This document shows positions 33,434 to 46,270 of a DNA stretch of 64,000 bases, in pieces. Below the pieces are notes generated by a model. That model saw nothing but the letters and a program-made list of their open reading frames with translations. It searched no databases and had not been told where the DNA came from. Every line of letters starts with the position of its first letter. The stretch's first letter is position 1. Source of the stretch: Paragordius varius (Eukaryota; Nematomorpha); assembly GCA_964247055.1 (NCBI GenBank), contig OZ176052.1, positions 1,674,001-1,738,000 on the forward strand, read 5' to 3'. A program made the translations under genes and the position numbers.

Positions 33434-33980
33434 CTTCGATTCAAAGGGTAGTTGGATACCCCATCCCTGTTTAAAATCAAATACTTTAAAAAATATGGAA
33501 GGAATCGAAACCATGGCAAAATATTGCACTTATATAACATTAATAAACCGAAATATATAAAAAATTTTATTCAAAAATACTTGATATTACTTATTTTAAG
33601 TTAAAACCAAAAGGTAAAAATTTCATCAACGTGACATGTGTCAAATTGTAAAATTGAAAAATTATACAAACTAAAGCGCTTTTTCTATTTCTATCAATGT
33701 TAGATGTAATTTATATAAAAAATTAGCTTTAGTTTTACCCTTAAATTAAATAAAAACGATATTTTGCAAAAATTTTGTAAAATAAAAATGGCGTCGAAGT
33801 AGTTTGAGATGAAGCTTTTTTTTCAAAACAAAATTTTATCAATATATTTTGGCATATTTGTATAATATTTATCAGGATAGAAGCATAAATTTATATTTGA
33901 ACCGTTTCCTTCAGTAGTTTTTTAAAAATATAAATTTAAATTTAGTCTGGGGTATTTAGATACCCCAATTTGAATCGAAG
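33434..33980. mobile_element. Fold-back-like element in inter-unit spacer
   Basis: The left end CTTCGATTCAAAGGGTAG then TTGGATACCCCA matches the reverse complement of the right end GGGGTATTTAGATACCCCAA then TTTGAATCGAAG. The interior is AT-rich with no open frame worth naming. It is a single copy in the window. Confidence 0.55.
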
Positions 33981-34219
33981 TGTTAAAAATATACATCAAA
34001 TTGTAAAATAAAGGCAAAATTTTCTAAAGCCAACCATATGTTTAAAACATTTAATTATAATATATCCTTTTGGACTGCAGAATGGTATTTCAAATTATAA
34101 TAGTTTGTGTAGAAAAAATCCAAAACTAAAAATGTATTTTTAAAAAAACGTTTGTTTATATATTTTTACATTTTGTCTTAAATTTTAATAGGTCAACAAA
34201 TTAAATGACTTTCCCCTTT

Positions 34220-35220
34220 TTGGTGTGGAATACGGATCATAATGAAATGGTTGGCGGTTTTTCCATGCTAAAACTCACCGAGTTTATATTTATGTGCCAG
34301 GGATCCCAGAACAAGTTGAGAATGCAATAATTATTTTGTTAAAAATCAGTGGAGTTCGCCTAAAAATAAAACATTTCTCATTAAGTTTAAATAAATAAAT
34401 TTTTAGCATTTTTCCAATTATAATTTATATGGTTATTAAACTAATAAATTTTGCAAAAATATGGTGAAGATGAATATTATACAGAGCATGTTTGTTTTCC
34501 CTTACTACGGAAGATTGGTCCATACTCACAAATTCCAAATACAACTTTCCAGAAACATTGGCTGATTATGAAATAAATTGTACACTCTTCAAATATTTCA
34601 TTGCAAGTTATGATAAGCACATCATGAATTTTTAAAAACTTAAATCCACCTAAAATAATAGGTATCCCATTAAAAATTAAATAAAATTAAAAGTTTTCTG
34701 CAATAATTAACTCACAAATAATGAGCTAGATAACTTTTAAATACTCAAAATTGGATCTAGTTTTGAAAATTCCAGTAAACAATTTTTAATGTGTTTGGAT
34801 AAATTAATACCCTTGTATCCCATTTACCAAATTCACCCTTAAACAATTCAAATTCACCCAAAAATAAATTTAATGTTTTCGGGCTGATATAACTCAGCAT
34901 AAATATGAAATATACCTATATGGCATAGTTTATTATTTGTATTATATAAATTTATCATATATTTTTTTAAATATATAAAAATAGGAATAATTTTAAATCT
35001 TAAACAACACAATCTATTTTTAATTAAACTGTAAATGGTATGTATATCTTATATTTTTTTATCAAAATAAACATGAAAAAGTCATCTCAACATTGAACTG
35101 AAAAATATATTTTTATATCATATTTTCTAACAGTCCGATGTTTAATCGACGCTATGAGATGTGGATTGAAGCGGATAACACAGAAGTAAACCATATATGC
35201 CAAATTCCCAGAAGCAATTA
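34220..35220. pseudogene. Coding-like patches of unknown origin
   Basis: Three patches of higher GC and low stop density stand out from AT-rich surroundings. On plus, about 34,251-34,390 reads WRFFHAKTHRVYIYVPGIPE and onward. About 34,463-34,580 is open on plus (EHVCFPLLRKIGPYSQIPNT) and on minus (QCFWKVVFGICEYGPIFRSK). About 35,129-35,215 on plus contains RRYEMWIEADNTEVNHICQI. I cannot name a family or a consistent strand. They may be remnants of one transposon or of a lost gene. Confidence 0.3.
34817..35043. mobile_element. MITE, family 3, in inter-unit spacer
   Basis: Left end tcccatttaccaaattcacc then cttaaacaattcaaattcac; right end aattaaactgtaaatggta. The ends are recognisable; the interior is AT-rich. 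Confidence 0.55.
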
Positions 35221-36142
35221 TGTCTAGATATCATAAAACCACAACTACATTCAAACATGCATTATTTAGAAATTGTAATATATAAAGTATCAATAAATAT
35301 TACATAGTGTCCGAAAGCTTACATTTTTTTAAAACTTTATGGGTATAATACAAAAATTTTAAAAAATTCGGTTGGGCTAAACTTTTGAATTTTGTTGTTT
35401 GTATGATAATTAATTGTAATGATTTTAAAGTTTTGGTTTTAATTTTGACTAATTTTCACTAAATTTGATTTAAAAAACAATATATTTTATTATTATATTT
35501 AATAAGCGGCATATTACACTTAAGCTGTATAAAATTCTTATGCTTCATCTCATGAATTCCAAAAGCTTAAAACTATATATCTTTATTGAGTATTGTAATT
35601 ATACCATATTATATGTGTTTTGGCAGGGGAATTCCGCTGGTTAATATAAAATTTAATATCCGCAGATGTGCGGGTACGGCTAAAATGTATGATCAGCTAT
35701 GTATAATCATGTCCAATATAACCAAATTTATATACAAAAATAGCATAAATTAATTTAAACATTTTTCCTAAAAAATAAAAAAAGTCCCTTTAAGTTAAGT
35801 GTTTTAACTGTTTACGCCTCTATTCCAATAATATTATGAATATTTAACGTTAAAAAATTATTTGATGGCATCTTGGTTTTTAAGACGCTGGTTAGTTGGA
35901 CCCCCGATTTCAAAGAAATAATAAAAAAGTATTTTTGGATGATATAAAATTCATTTTATTTTTGGTCATCTAAGATTCTGATTATTCAGTATTTAATTGA
36001 ATAAAGTTTATATATTTACAGCCTTAACACTCCTCAATTGTGTCATGGTTGAGTGTGAGTTGTAATTCATTTATGTTAGCTAGTGGTTTATTGATAATGA
36101 TATGTGGATTAATGGTCATTTAAGCATACCTGTCGCCCTATA

Positions 36143-36399
36143 TTATATAATTGAAATTATACAGACAACATGCAAAAATAAAGACAAATATTTATTTTCA
36201 AGGCGGCTATTCTTTTTTCATCCATAATTTTTAGATATTATTCATTGTTTTAAACTGCAAAGTATGAAATAGTCATGTGAATTGGGTTTTTAAGAGTAAT
36301 AATATAGTTTATATAGAAATTAAAGATTAAAAATATATCGTTGTCTTCTAGTGACAAAAAAATATTTTTTACGTTTATTTGTATGAATTTAAATTTTAG
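36143..36399. mobile_element. MITE, family 2, in inter-unit spacer
   Basis: Left end aattgaaattatacagacaa; right end about ttacgtttatttgtatgaat, degenerate. A second, weaker family-2 relic may span about 33,985-34,192. Confidence 0.5.
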
Positions 36400-37162
36400 C
36401 GCACATTGGGGTTCACATATCGTTTATAATTTCTATTTATACTTTCATTAAATTCTATTTAATTTCTTTATCGTTATCTTATAGATTTTAACAACTGTTA
36501 ATACATATATAATGTTCTGCCGACGCTTTTTTTGACGGTATTCTAGAGTTTTGGTCTTCTGATTGCTTTGATTGAAGCCATTCAGTTTCATAAATGGTAT
36601 CATTCCTACAAATATGAAATATATCTTCTATAATCAAACAAACTAAAGTTCGTTCAAATCGTTTTCAATAGTTAAAATATTATAATCATATTAATTATGG
36701 AAAATTTAAATAAAATTTTAAATTTTTTTATTTTTTTCCAATAACTTAAATTATTGTGATCGGTTCAATTAACAGAGATCCCTCTCCCTTACAAAGATTA
36801 AATTGTTATAGATATTACAATAAAAGTTATTACAATGTTAAAAGTCTAAAAGCTGGAGAAAAGTATTTTAAAGAGGAGAGAATACAGCTGTTTTTCTAAA
36901 AAAATATTTGTCTATTGGATCTTAGGCTTTTATAAATTAATTTTGACTGTGATTAGAGCCGATCATTTACAAAAAAAATTCCTTAGTTAATTCCCATGTA
37001 TATTTTTATAAAATTAATTGATGACAGTATTAAAAATATAACAACTATTTAATTATAACCATATAATTATGCATGATAAAAGCAACAATCATTTTATAAA
37101 CCTCAATTTATACTCTAAAATTCTAAATTTATTTTAACATCTCTAATATAAAATCTTTTATC

Positions 37163-39420
37163 ATGACTTTTTGGATTCGAAACAAAAGAAATGGCCAAAG
37201 AAAAGCGAACGGGAAAGGTTTCTTTTATATTTCTCTTTTAATGAAGCCATAGAAAGAGTTATTCTAATTTTAATTGAAATTTTTATCATGTATACTTTTA
37301 TGTTTAATTTATACTGTTAAAGCCAAATCTAACACAGTAAACAGCCATATATACAGTATACAAGTAAAAAATCATTGCTAGTTTTTCATGAAATATTGTC
37401 GGGTCTTTGAGTGTAAGATTAGTTCATATAAGAAAAAACGAAAAAAATACTGCTGAACTTTTTCCCTATTAACGAACAAGAATCCAATAACCTATGATAT
37501 GGATGTTTTTTGTAAGGAATTACATGATATCTAGAAATTTCGGGCAAAAAATTTTAAAATGTGAATGTAACTTATCCATATCATCAAAAGGGTAAGTTAT
37601 TAATAGAAATCCAAGTATTGTGAATACCTATCAAACAACTTATTTTCTTAAGGATATTTTTAAAAATTTAGATATCCATAAAACAAATAAAATATATTTA
37701 TAAGGTTGATTTTTTGGTTCGGGGCCCCGAATATTACACTTTATAAAACTCATAATAATTTTTAACCAATTCAATTTGTGCAAAAGTATTAAATAAGTTT
37801 TATAATCTCACAATACTATAAAAATAATGCGTTTACAATCACCACAAAAACTTGATAGTTAATGATAAAACATTTTAGCATGCAACGCAACAATCAAATA
37901 ATTAAATTGCTTTTGTAAATTTAAATTTATATCAACATCATATTAATGAAAAATATTTTTGCCCGGAATCGTATTCTAAAGAAAAATTATAATGAAAGAA
38001 GAGTTATTGGACAAGGTTATTATGTTTGAAGCTTCGAATTTTTTAAATATTTTTCATAAAAATTTAAATTGAGATATCGAATCCGATGCATTAGCAAATA
38101 TAAGGGAATTAAAAAATATTTTATTATAGAATTAACAGAAAAGATTTTGTAAAAACTACTATTTTTTAAAATTTTTGTTTCAATTCCGAAATTGGCAACT
38201 GATTCAGAAAATTTGTTTAAGAATATTAATTTTACTCAGATTTTCTAACTTATATATATATATATATATATCAAATTTCTTGTGGGCTAAAATGTTTAAT
38301 TTAATAATTCATAAATATCAATTTTAAATTACAGGTTTGAAAAAGTGGTGGAATCGTTTGTTTTCTTGTTTTGGGAAGATGGAAAAGAATGACGCTTTAA
38401 TTGGTAAAAATTTATATTTTATTTATATTGAATATTTATTTATAAAAAAAGCATTTTTTATCAAATATATCTAAGATGAGTACATTTTTTAAAGACAGTA
38501 GGGCATAAAGCACTTGCGTCAAAATTAAGCTATTTAGAAACAATATCTATAAAACCTTGACGAATATTTAATAAACTAAAAGGTGGGATCAATATTAATA
38601 TCTAAGAAAATCTAAAAAACTGATGGGGTATTAATATTACGAATTCGATTTTACTGTTAAATTAGTTGAATGTCCCCCTGGTAAGCCTGATGCGATTCAA
38701 AAGAAATCCAACATCAAGGGTCGAAATGGATGCAAAAATGGTAAAAAATAATTTCAGATTTTTATTAGAACTAAAAAGTAAAAATAATTAAATATTTTGG
38801 GTATGTCACTTTAATAATATCCATATCAAAATAAAAATTTATCTAACTAGAACCAAATATCCCAAAAAGAGTGGTTTTCAATGAAGACGTTGAATATTTC
38901 CGTTGGACTCCAATTTCCCCTGTCGGAGAACTATTCTATCCAGAACCTAATTGGGCAGAAATTAATGCGATAGAAAGTGATAATTCATGCGATGAAGATT
39001 GTACTTCGCCTGAATCAATCGGTAAAATAAATATTTCGAAACATTTTTTACAACAGGGACATTAATGCAAAAAGCAATTATTTTTATTGATATTGCTACA
39101 AAATTTATTCAATTAAATGTAGAAAAAACTGTTCCAAAAAGAACAGTAAGATTCAATGACGAACCTCAGTATTTTACATGGACCCCTTCACCTTGTGAGG
39201 AACCATCTCCAGATTCAGGCTTACCAGGAATAGCTTTGTTGGAATGCAAGGGTTGTACATGTGATTATGAATCTGTGATGACTGATTGTGTTATTCGAGA
39301 AACATACAGTAAGTTTAAAATAACACTTTTAAATTAACAATATAATTAAACTTTTTTTTATTTTTTGATGTTTAGGGGTCTTTTATTTGGAGACCCGTGT
39401 ATGACATTGGTTGGAGTGTG
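37163..39420 (+). CDS. Small gene with two PP1-docking-like modules, copy B
   Basis: Exons: 37163-37217 (1a) or 37946-38015 (1b), 38335-38403, 38666-38740, 38851-39021, 39123-39308, last exon from 39376. All introns are phase 1. Module 1 is PKRVVFNEDVEYFRWTP, identical to copy A; module 2 is PKRTVRFNDEPQYFTWTP, also identical, while residues around them have changed (for example TSP to ISP, PSW to PNW, CDEL to CEEP). Keeping both docking-like cores while the linkers drift suggests that the cores are the functional parts. No stop or frameshift was seen up to FGDPCMTLVGV, so this copy looks intact. Whether the reading frame continues into the G-poor array is doubtful. Confidence 0.75.
37946..38015 (+). 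other. Alternative first exon 1b, copy B
   Basis: ATG at 37946, 23 codons plus one base, ending at the donor GTTATT. It reads MKNIFARNRILKKNYNERR then VIGQG. The in-frame codon gain relative to copy A keeps the phase-1 junction to exon 2 at 38335. Confidence 0.55.
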
Positions 39421-39439
39421 TTCAATGAATTCAAATATC

Positions 39440-41440
39440 AAACACACATTATATATATTTTATGTATCATCATTTATATATATAATATATTCTATTTCTA
39501 TATTCCATATATTCATATTTTTACTATCATTCTTATTCTACAAAATACATTCCTTTACATCAAACCTCAACTCACCTAACACACACACACACACACCCAC
39601 ACACATCACATGTCCTATTTACTTTTTGGACATCATACTTTTTTATATTTTACCCATCCTTACATTACATCAACAAACATATCTTCCATTCTCTATTACA
39701 AATTCACCCAATACACTCACCTTACATATATACATTACCTATATTCCATCTATTTTTTGGATACTATCTTTTATTCTATATTTAAATTAATTTATTATTT
39801 TATTAAAAATATATTCCCTTATTTTATATCAAAACATGTCCATTCTCCATCCTTACAAAATCACTTAAATCATCACATCTCTCTACCTTACATAAACATC
39901 TTCAAACTCACCATTCATCACATATTTTTATTCTCTTTGATTATCCCTTACATTACATCAACATACATCTCTTACCACCATACCACCTCATCTTCCTTAC
40001 CTTACATATAACAAACTCATTATATCTATCCATGATTTTTTGGATACTGTATTCTTTATATACCATAAATAGATTTATTTTTTATTTTGATTTAATTTTA
40101 TTCCCATATTACCTTAATTTACATCAATACATCTTACGAAATCACCTCACCTTACATCTCATTCACCCACATATCACATCACCTTTCTCCAATTTACTTT
40201 TTCATCATCTCTTTATATTTGATCCATATTTTTTTATATGATTAATTTTATTTCCATACTCCTTTACATTACATACCTATCTTTACAAAATCACCTACCA
40301 TTTACCATTACATCACACCTCACCTTACATATACATCATCAAAAATCTCATTTTTGGATACTTTTTATTATATATTAATATATTTTTACTTTATATTCCC
40401 TCATTTTATATTCCCATATTCCCTTGCTTTACATCCCTATCTTTACAAAATCACCTCACCTTACATATACATCATCAAACTCATCAAATCTCATTTTTTG
40501 CACACTTTTTAACATATAAGAATATATTTTTACTTCAAATTCCCTTATCCTTACGATATACCTAACATTTATCATCAAACCACACCTCACCTTACATATA
40601 CATCCTCAACTGAGCACTTTTGGATACTTTTTAACATATAAAAATATATTTTTACTTTATATTCCCATATGCTTACGATATACCTAACATTTATTACACA
40701 TCACCTTACTTATATATCCTCAAACGGATCAAATCTCATTTTGGATGCTTTTAAAATTATATAAAAATTTATTTACTTTATATTCCAACATTCCCTTACA
40801 TTAGATCCCTATCCATACAAAAACTCCTAACATTTACCATCACACCCCACCTTGCATCCTCATTCATCAAATCTTATTTTTGGATAGTTTTTATTATATA
40901 TGAATATATTTTTACTTCAAATTCCCTTATCCTTACGATATACCTAACATTTAGCATCACACCTCACCTTAAATTTACATTATCAAATTCAACACTTTTG
41001 GATACTTTTTATTATATATTAATATATTTTTACTTTATATTTTCATATCCTTAAAATATACCTAACTATCATCACACCTCACCTTACAATTACATCCTCA
41101 AACTTATATCACATCTCATTTTTGGATGCTTTTAAATTTATATAAAAATTATTTCAACTATATTCCCTTACATTACATCCTTAACTTTATAAAAACTCCT
41201 ATTTATCGCATTAAACATCACCTTACATCTCCACACTCATTACATCACACCTCCTATTTACCTTTTTAGCATTTTCATTTTTTTATTTGATATTTTTTTA
41301 ATTCCCATATTCTCTTACATTACATCAGCATATCTTCAAACTCTTCCTTCCTACCAAATCACCCAACATTTATCATCATACCTCACCTTACATATACCTT
41401 CTCAAACTCAACATATCTCTGATTTATATTTCCACACAAC
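39440..41440 (+). repeat. G-starved degenerate tandem array, copy B
   Basis: Same array in unit B, roughly 0.5 kb longer than in A. Several extra units of the type ...tttttacttcaaattcccttat... are present at about 40,700-41,130. Repeat-number change since the duplication is expected for a tandem array. The G depletion of the plus strand is preserved despite the divergence. Confidence 0.8.
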
Positions 41441-43280
41441 TTACATTAACTAACCCTTCAAACAAAATTTATATATTATAATGTTTTTTATATCTGTATT
41501 TAGTTAATGATTTTGTTATTGTAAATAAATTTTTATGATTTTGTTATAATTAAATTGATATGACATAATCAGTTTTCGATGTCTATTAAACATCAAGTCA
41601 CTTTAAATACGGAGCTGAGTTTAGAGTGCAATTAGTTTAAAATTTCTTTTGTTTAAAATCAATTGTAATAAATTATCATAGCATTTATATCCGGATTCAA
41701 ACCGAAACAGTTTATATAGAACCGGAGCTATTAGCTTTTTTTAAAAAGCGTTTTAAACCATGATATCGTTCTTTAAAAACAAATATTTTAAATTTGAATT
41801 AATCATTGTTCAAATTTTGTTACCTACATTTGAGCTATGAAAGTATTTTTATGTCCATATTTTAAAAAAATTGGTTGAGGGAGATTTTATTTTTACTCTT
41901 GAATTAGATATCTATAGGTTAACAACTCAAAAGGTTGAATTAAAATAAGGTAAAGAAAAATAATTGAATGTAGAGAATTATTTTAAACAAAAAATAAAAT
42001 TAGTTTTCCCTGGAAAATATGTTTAAAAAGGAAATGACAATTTCAAAAACTACGTAGCAACAGTTAATTTTATTACCTTTAACGAAAGACATCTATCTTA
42101 TTGACAGTGGTGGAAAAAAATGAAACCCAATTATTTTTAACAAAAATAATGGACCAGAATTAAACTTGATAGCGGCTACCAAATCATTTAATCAAGAACC
42201 GTTTTAAGGCCTTACAACTGCCCCCGGAATCAAACGAATTAAATTGCATATTCTCTTTCCATCATATTAAATCGTTATTATAATATCTCTTATAAAAATA
42301 TCCCTTTTCTCGTAAAAATATATAAAAATATTTCAATTTAGAATATATATTGTAACTAATAAAATGTTAAAATAATATAACAGCCTTTTTTTCTGAGGCA
42401 AAAACATATAAACCTATGTAGGAAAACCTTCCATTTTCATATTTATATTGGCACGGCATCTATTTTTAAAACATTTTCGCATGGTTTGATGCCGCGGTGT
42501 AATTTGAAATACGTTAAACTTAGAAAGATATATAAAGTATGCATTTTAATGGTTGCTTATTTCACACTATAGTTGGGCGATTCGCAAACAGGAGTGAGTG
42601 TATGGAAAAAAGACAGTAAAAAATTGTTATTCAACATTTTGTTGTTTTTCCATACACTACTGTGTTGGAAATTTCCCATCTAGAGTGTGAAATAAGCAAC
42701 TATTAAAATGCATACTGTATACAAAAAAAGCCCGGCCAAATAAATAGTCCAAAAAATTAACGCGGAAAATTTATAAAAATTTCTGGAACTTTTTATATCC
42801 AATCCTATTTCGGTCAGCCTAAATTGATTTGATAGATTTATAGAAAAAACTGACTTTCAATGATTTCTTAAAGTTTTGCTTTTTTACGCTAAATGGTGCC
42901 ATGCAAAGACTATATATATGTATAAACCCCTTATCGCAAACCATAGTCAAAATCTGGCTCATTCTACATATAAATATTGTGTAAAAACTTATTTTTTAAT
43001 CATAAAATATAAGTTGAACTTCATCGATATGACACAATAATTCTGTTAACTCCATATCGAAGTAGATTGCATGGGACATTTGTCACAAATTTTTTACGGT
43101 TTATTGTAAGCTTTTATGGGAAAAAATAAAATCATTTTTAATCTTTACATGCAAAAATCAAAATTTAACAAAATATTCACAACAAGGTAAAAATGGACAA
43201 TTCACAAAAATTTTGTACCAAAAATTGTTTTTAGTGTGGTGTCTTTGCTAGGTTTAAAGCCGTTACCAATTCAATAATAT
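41441..43280. other. Convergent intergenic region, unit B
   Basis: Counterpart of 7,741-9,585. It is AT-rich with no supported gene and has a palindromic MITE at 42,535-42,719. The stretch about 42,720-43,260 is rather well conserved between units but has no common open frame. Confidence 0.5.
42535..42719. mobile_element. Palindromic MITE, family 1, unit B (ortholog of 8,818)
   Basis: Same element at the matching position in unit B, with the arms AGTATGCATTTTAATGG and its complement intact and a slightly shorter right arm. Confidence 0.8.
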
Positions 43281-43552
43281 ACAGTAAAATTGAAATTATA
43301 CGGACAAAACGTAAAAATATAAAGACTAATACTATTTTCCAAAAAATAACCCCACACTTTTTAAATCTTTATTCTTTTAATAACTGATTTTTTAAACTAC
43401 AAAACAAAAAATATAAATGTTAATAGGTAACTTAATCAATGATTGTAATTAAATGATTTTATAGGATAAATTATGTTTTAAAAAGATATGGTTGTCTTTT
43501 GAAAAAAAATTGTCTTTAAACGTTTTGTCCGAATAATTTCAATTTTTACTGT
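43281..43552. mobile_element. MITE, family 2, unit B (ortholog of 9,586)
   Basis: Terminal repeats acagtaaaattgaaattata / aatttttactgt, with the CGGACAAAACGT and ACGTTTTGTCCG cores at either side. It is slightly longer than the A copy. Confidence 0.75.
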
Positions 43553-43567
43553 TATATTTTTTGGTTA

Positions 43568-43876
43568 TATATAACAATAATACCTCGAATTCACCTCTGA
43601 ACATTTTAAATTTACCCTTGAACAATTCAAATTGACCCACAAAGATTTCAAATTAAAAACAAAATGTTATAAAATTATAAAATACCTATATTTTGTTATT
43701 CAAAGAAAAATAAGTTTCGTTATAATTGCGAAACCTTGAAAAATATAATAAACTACATAATAAAGAAGAATATCACACCAATACTGAGTCAAATTATCGC
43801 CCACAAATATAATTAATTTGCAGGGTGAATTTGAAATGTTCAGGAGTAAATTTGAGAGGTGTAAATGGTATATATC
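43568..43876. mobile_element. MITE, family 3, unit B (ortholog of 9,850)
   Basis: Left end cctcgaattcacctctgaac, right end ggtgtaaatggtatata. Same position as in unit A. Confidence 0.7.
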
Positions 43877-43946
43877 AATTAATTATGTTATGTAAAAAAG
43901 GCTCAATTTTCAGTTGGCATATTAGATTCTGATAACACATAATATA

Positions 43947-43952
43947 TTTATT
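43947..43952 (-). terminator. Polyadenylation signal AATAAA, large gene copy B
   Basis: Counterpart of 10,217-10,222, lying 28 bases past the last stop codon of copy B. Confidence 0.5.
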
Positions 43953-44794
43953 TAAAAAAAGAGTTAAATATGCATAATATTAATTGACAATAATCATTTT
44001 GAAATAATGCGTGAAATCAGTGATATGAGTGAATTGTTGAAACACGAGGCTTAATTGATTAACAAGCATGTCTGATAAATGTATTTTCTCCTTAACTAAA
44101 AGTTCCAAGAAAGCAAACGTAATTTTCATCCATATACATTTGTGCATTTCATTGTCCTAATAATAATAAATTTAAAATATAACCTAATAGGTTATGGATT
44201 AAAATGTCTTCAGAAGTGATGGTTTTTTTAGTTTAAGTGAAAAAATTTAAAAAAGCTAGAATAACGTTTCAATAGATTTTTTTATGAAAAATAAAAATTA
44301 ATTTCTCAAAAAGCCCTTTAAAAATTTGCAAATTAGAAAATTTCAATCACCTTTAAATCTATTTAAAGCAAAGTTAAAATATATACTAATTAATATGCTA
44401 ACAAAAATAATAAAACTCAAAGTTTTTTGTCAAATAACCTTTTGCAAAGAATCCAAATGACTTTCAATTTGTCGAGGATGGTGTTGCATAATAAATTTAT
44501 CGAAATGTTGAATGTTTACGACAGGGCTTGTTTCTTGTTCCAAATTAAGGCTTTTCTGTTTTCGTATTATGGATTTTTGATTTTTATCCAATCTTTTATG
44601 GGTGGATATCGAAGATTTGATTCCGCGTGTAGTTATATTTGACAATGTAATATTTTTATTAGAAAGGACGGGAGTGTTGGAAAAAAGATTGGCAAATATC
44701 AGTGGTGTGGTAGAACTATTAAAGGGTTTATTTTTATTCGTATTGTTTTTCTTTACTAAGGATGGTTTTCTATTAATAATGGATGGTGACAATA

Positions 44795-45076
44795 GAGTAA
44801 AATTTGAAATTATACGGACTAAACGTTAAATATAAAGACAATATTTTTTTTCAAAAGACAACGATACTTTTTTAAACCTTAATTTTTCTCATAATTATAT
44901 AATTACGATTGTAAAATATATTATTGATTGTATAACCAATATACATATCATTTTTTATTTGAATTTAAAACAATGAGATATCTTTATAAAAATGAAGTTT
45001 AAAAAAGTATGGTTGTCTCTAAGAAAATTACTTTATATTTTTAGGTTTTATCCGTATACTTTCAGTTTTTATTGTA
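44795..45076. mobile_element. MITE, family 2, private to unit B, intron 38/39
   Basis: Left end gagtaaaatttgaaattata with CGGACTAAACG; right end GTTTTATCCGTATACTTTCA and gtttttattgta. It ends about 25 bp from the acceptor of exon 39 (exon boundary 44,769). Unit A has a different MITE at this site, so both insertions postdate the duplication. Confidence 0.7.
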
Positions 45077-46215
45077 ATATAATTTTAAGAAGACCTAACC
45101 TATATTGTCGTTTCTTATAATTTATGACTTTGAAAAATTTATAGCGTGTTTAAAGATTCCAATCTCTTTGTATGGTAAAAAAATAAATGTTTATCATAGT
45201 CAATATTAATTCTTAAATCAGTTAGTTATGATAGAAAAGAATCTACTAAAAGGAAATACTTTATTTTAAAAAGCATTACTACAACTCTAAATTTTATAGT
45301 TTCTTACGGCATACTCAGAAAAGTAAAGTGTATGAATTTCTCGATTTTCACGAAACTTAACTTTAACATTCTGTTTTGGAAAGCTAGATATAAATTAGAC
45401 TTAAATTTTATAGGGTTATAAATACTAAACGTCGTTATATGGAAAAAAACTTATTTATTGTGCATCAATAAATATGTTAACTCGGGTTAATTTAATTAAA
45501 TCAAAGCGAGAATAGTTAAAAATAACGTATTATTATTATTATTGGTTATTTAGATAATTACTTAATTTCTTGGTTATTGAGCACACAATAAAATGTGAGG
45601 AGAGAATCCAAAAAACTCAAAAATAATTTGCAATCATCATTCAAGTACCCGTTTGTAAGACCATCAATATCGTTTCTGAGTATATATGGTAATGAGAGCA
45701 AATTATATTAAAAAATTATTTAAAATGTTAAAAATTTTTTTTAGTTATAAGAAAAATGATTAAAATTAGTAACTGGACATCAAATAAAATTTGACAAATT
45801 AACTAAAGATAGTTTATATATTGGTGTCTTTTGTGTTGATATTAAATTGAAAAAAATATTTTTTGTAAGAATAATATTTCAAAGATACCTTTTAACAGAC
45901 AGGTGGAATAAAATTAAACCATAGTAAGCAAATGCTAAACTTCCAACCCTATATAGATTGGGTAAAATAGTTGATAATTCAGTATTTTCCAAATTACTCT
46001 TTGAGTAGGATTGATTAGAATTTTGGACACTTCCATATAAATTGCCGCTATTTTTATGGTTAAAATTGTCTTTACTATTTTTAGCAGATATTATTTGCGA
46101 TTGATGAATATAAAAGCAACGCTTAAGTAAAAATTTAAGACCAGGTCTTCGATCAAATGCACATGTTAAATGGTATGTTTGGGTTAGGGCATGCAATAAA
46201 AAGCTATTAAGTAAT

Positions 46216-46216
46216 A

Positions 46217-46268
<52 letters not shown>
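46216..46268. repeat. (TA)n microsatellite next to the exon 37 acceptor, unit B
   Basis: About 50 bp of TA repeats with two GT/AC interruptions, just upstream in gene sense of exon 37. Unit A has about 22 bp there (12,539-12,560). Confidence 0.9.

Positions 46269-46270
<2 letters not shown>

Larger units (their letters stand above)
32990..37080. other. Unique spacer between the divergent genes of units A and B
   Basis: This separates the start of the large gene copy A (minus) from the start of the small gene copy B (plus), so the two face away from each other across 4.1 kb. It contains MITE relics, a fold-back element and coding-like scraps. No complete gene is visible. It does not align with the 1-3,690 flank. 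Confidence 0.6.

Noticed and set aside
44427-44829. Plus-strand frames of 71 and 75 codons
   Set aside because: They are antisense to exon 39 of the large gene copy B.
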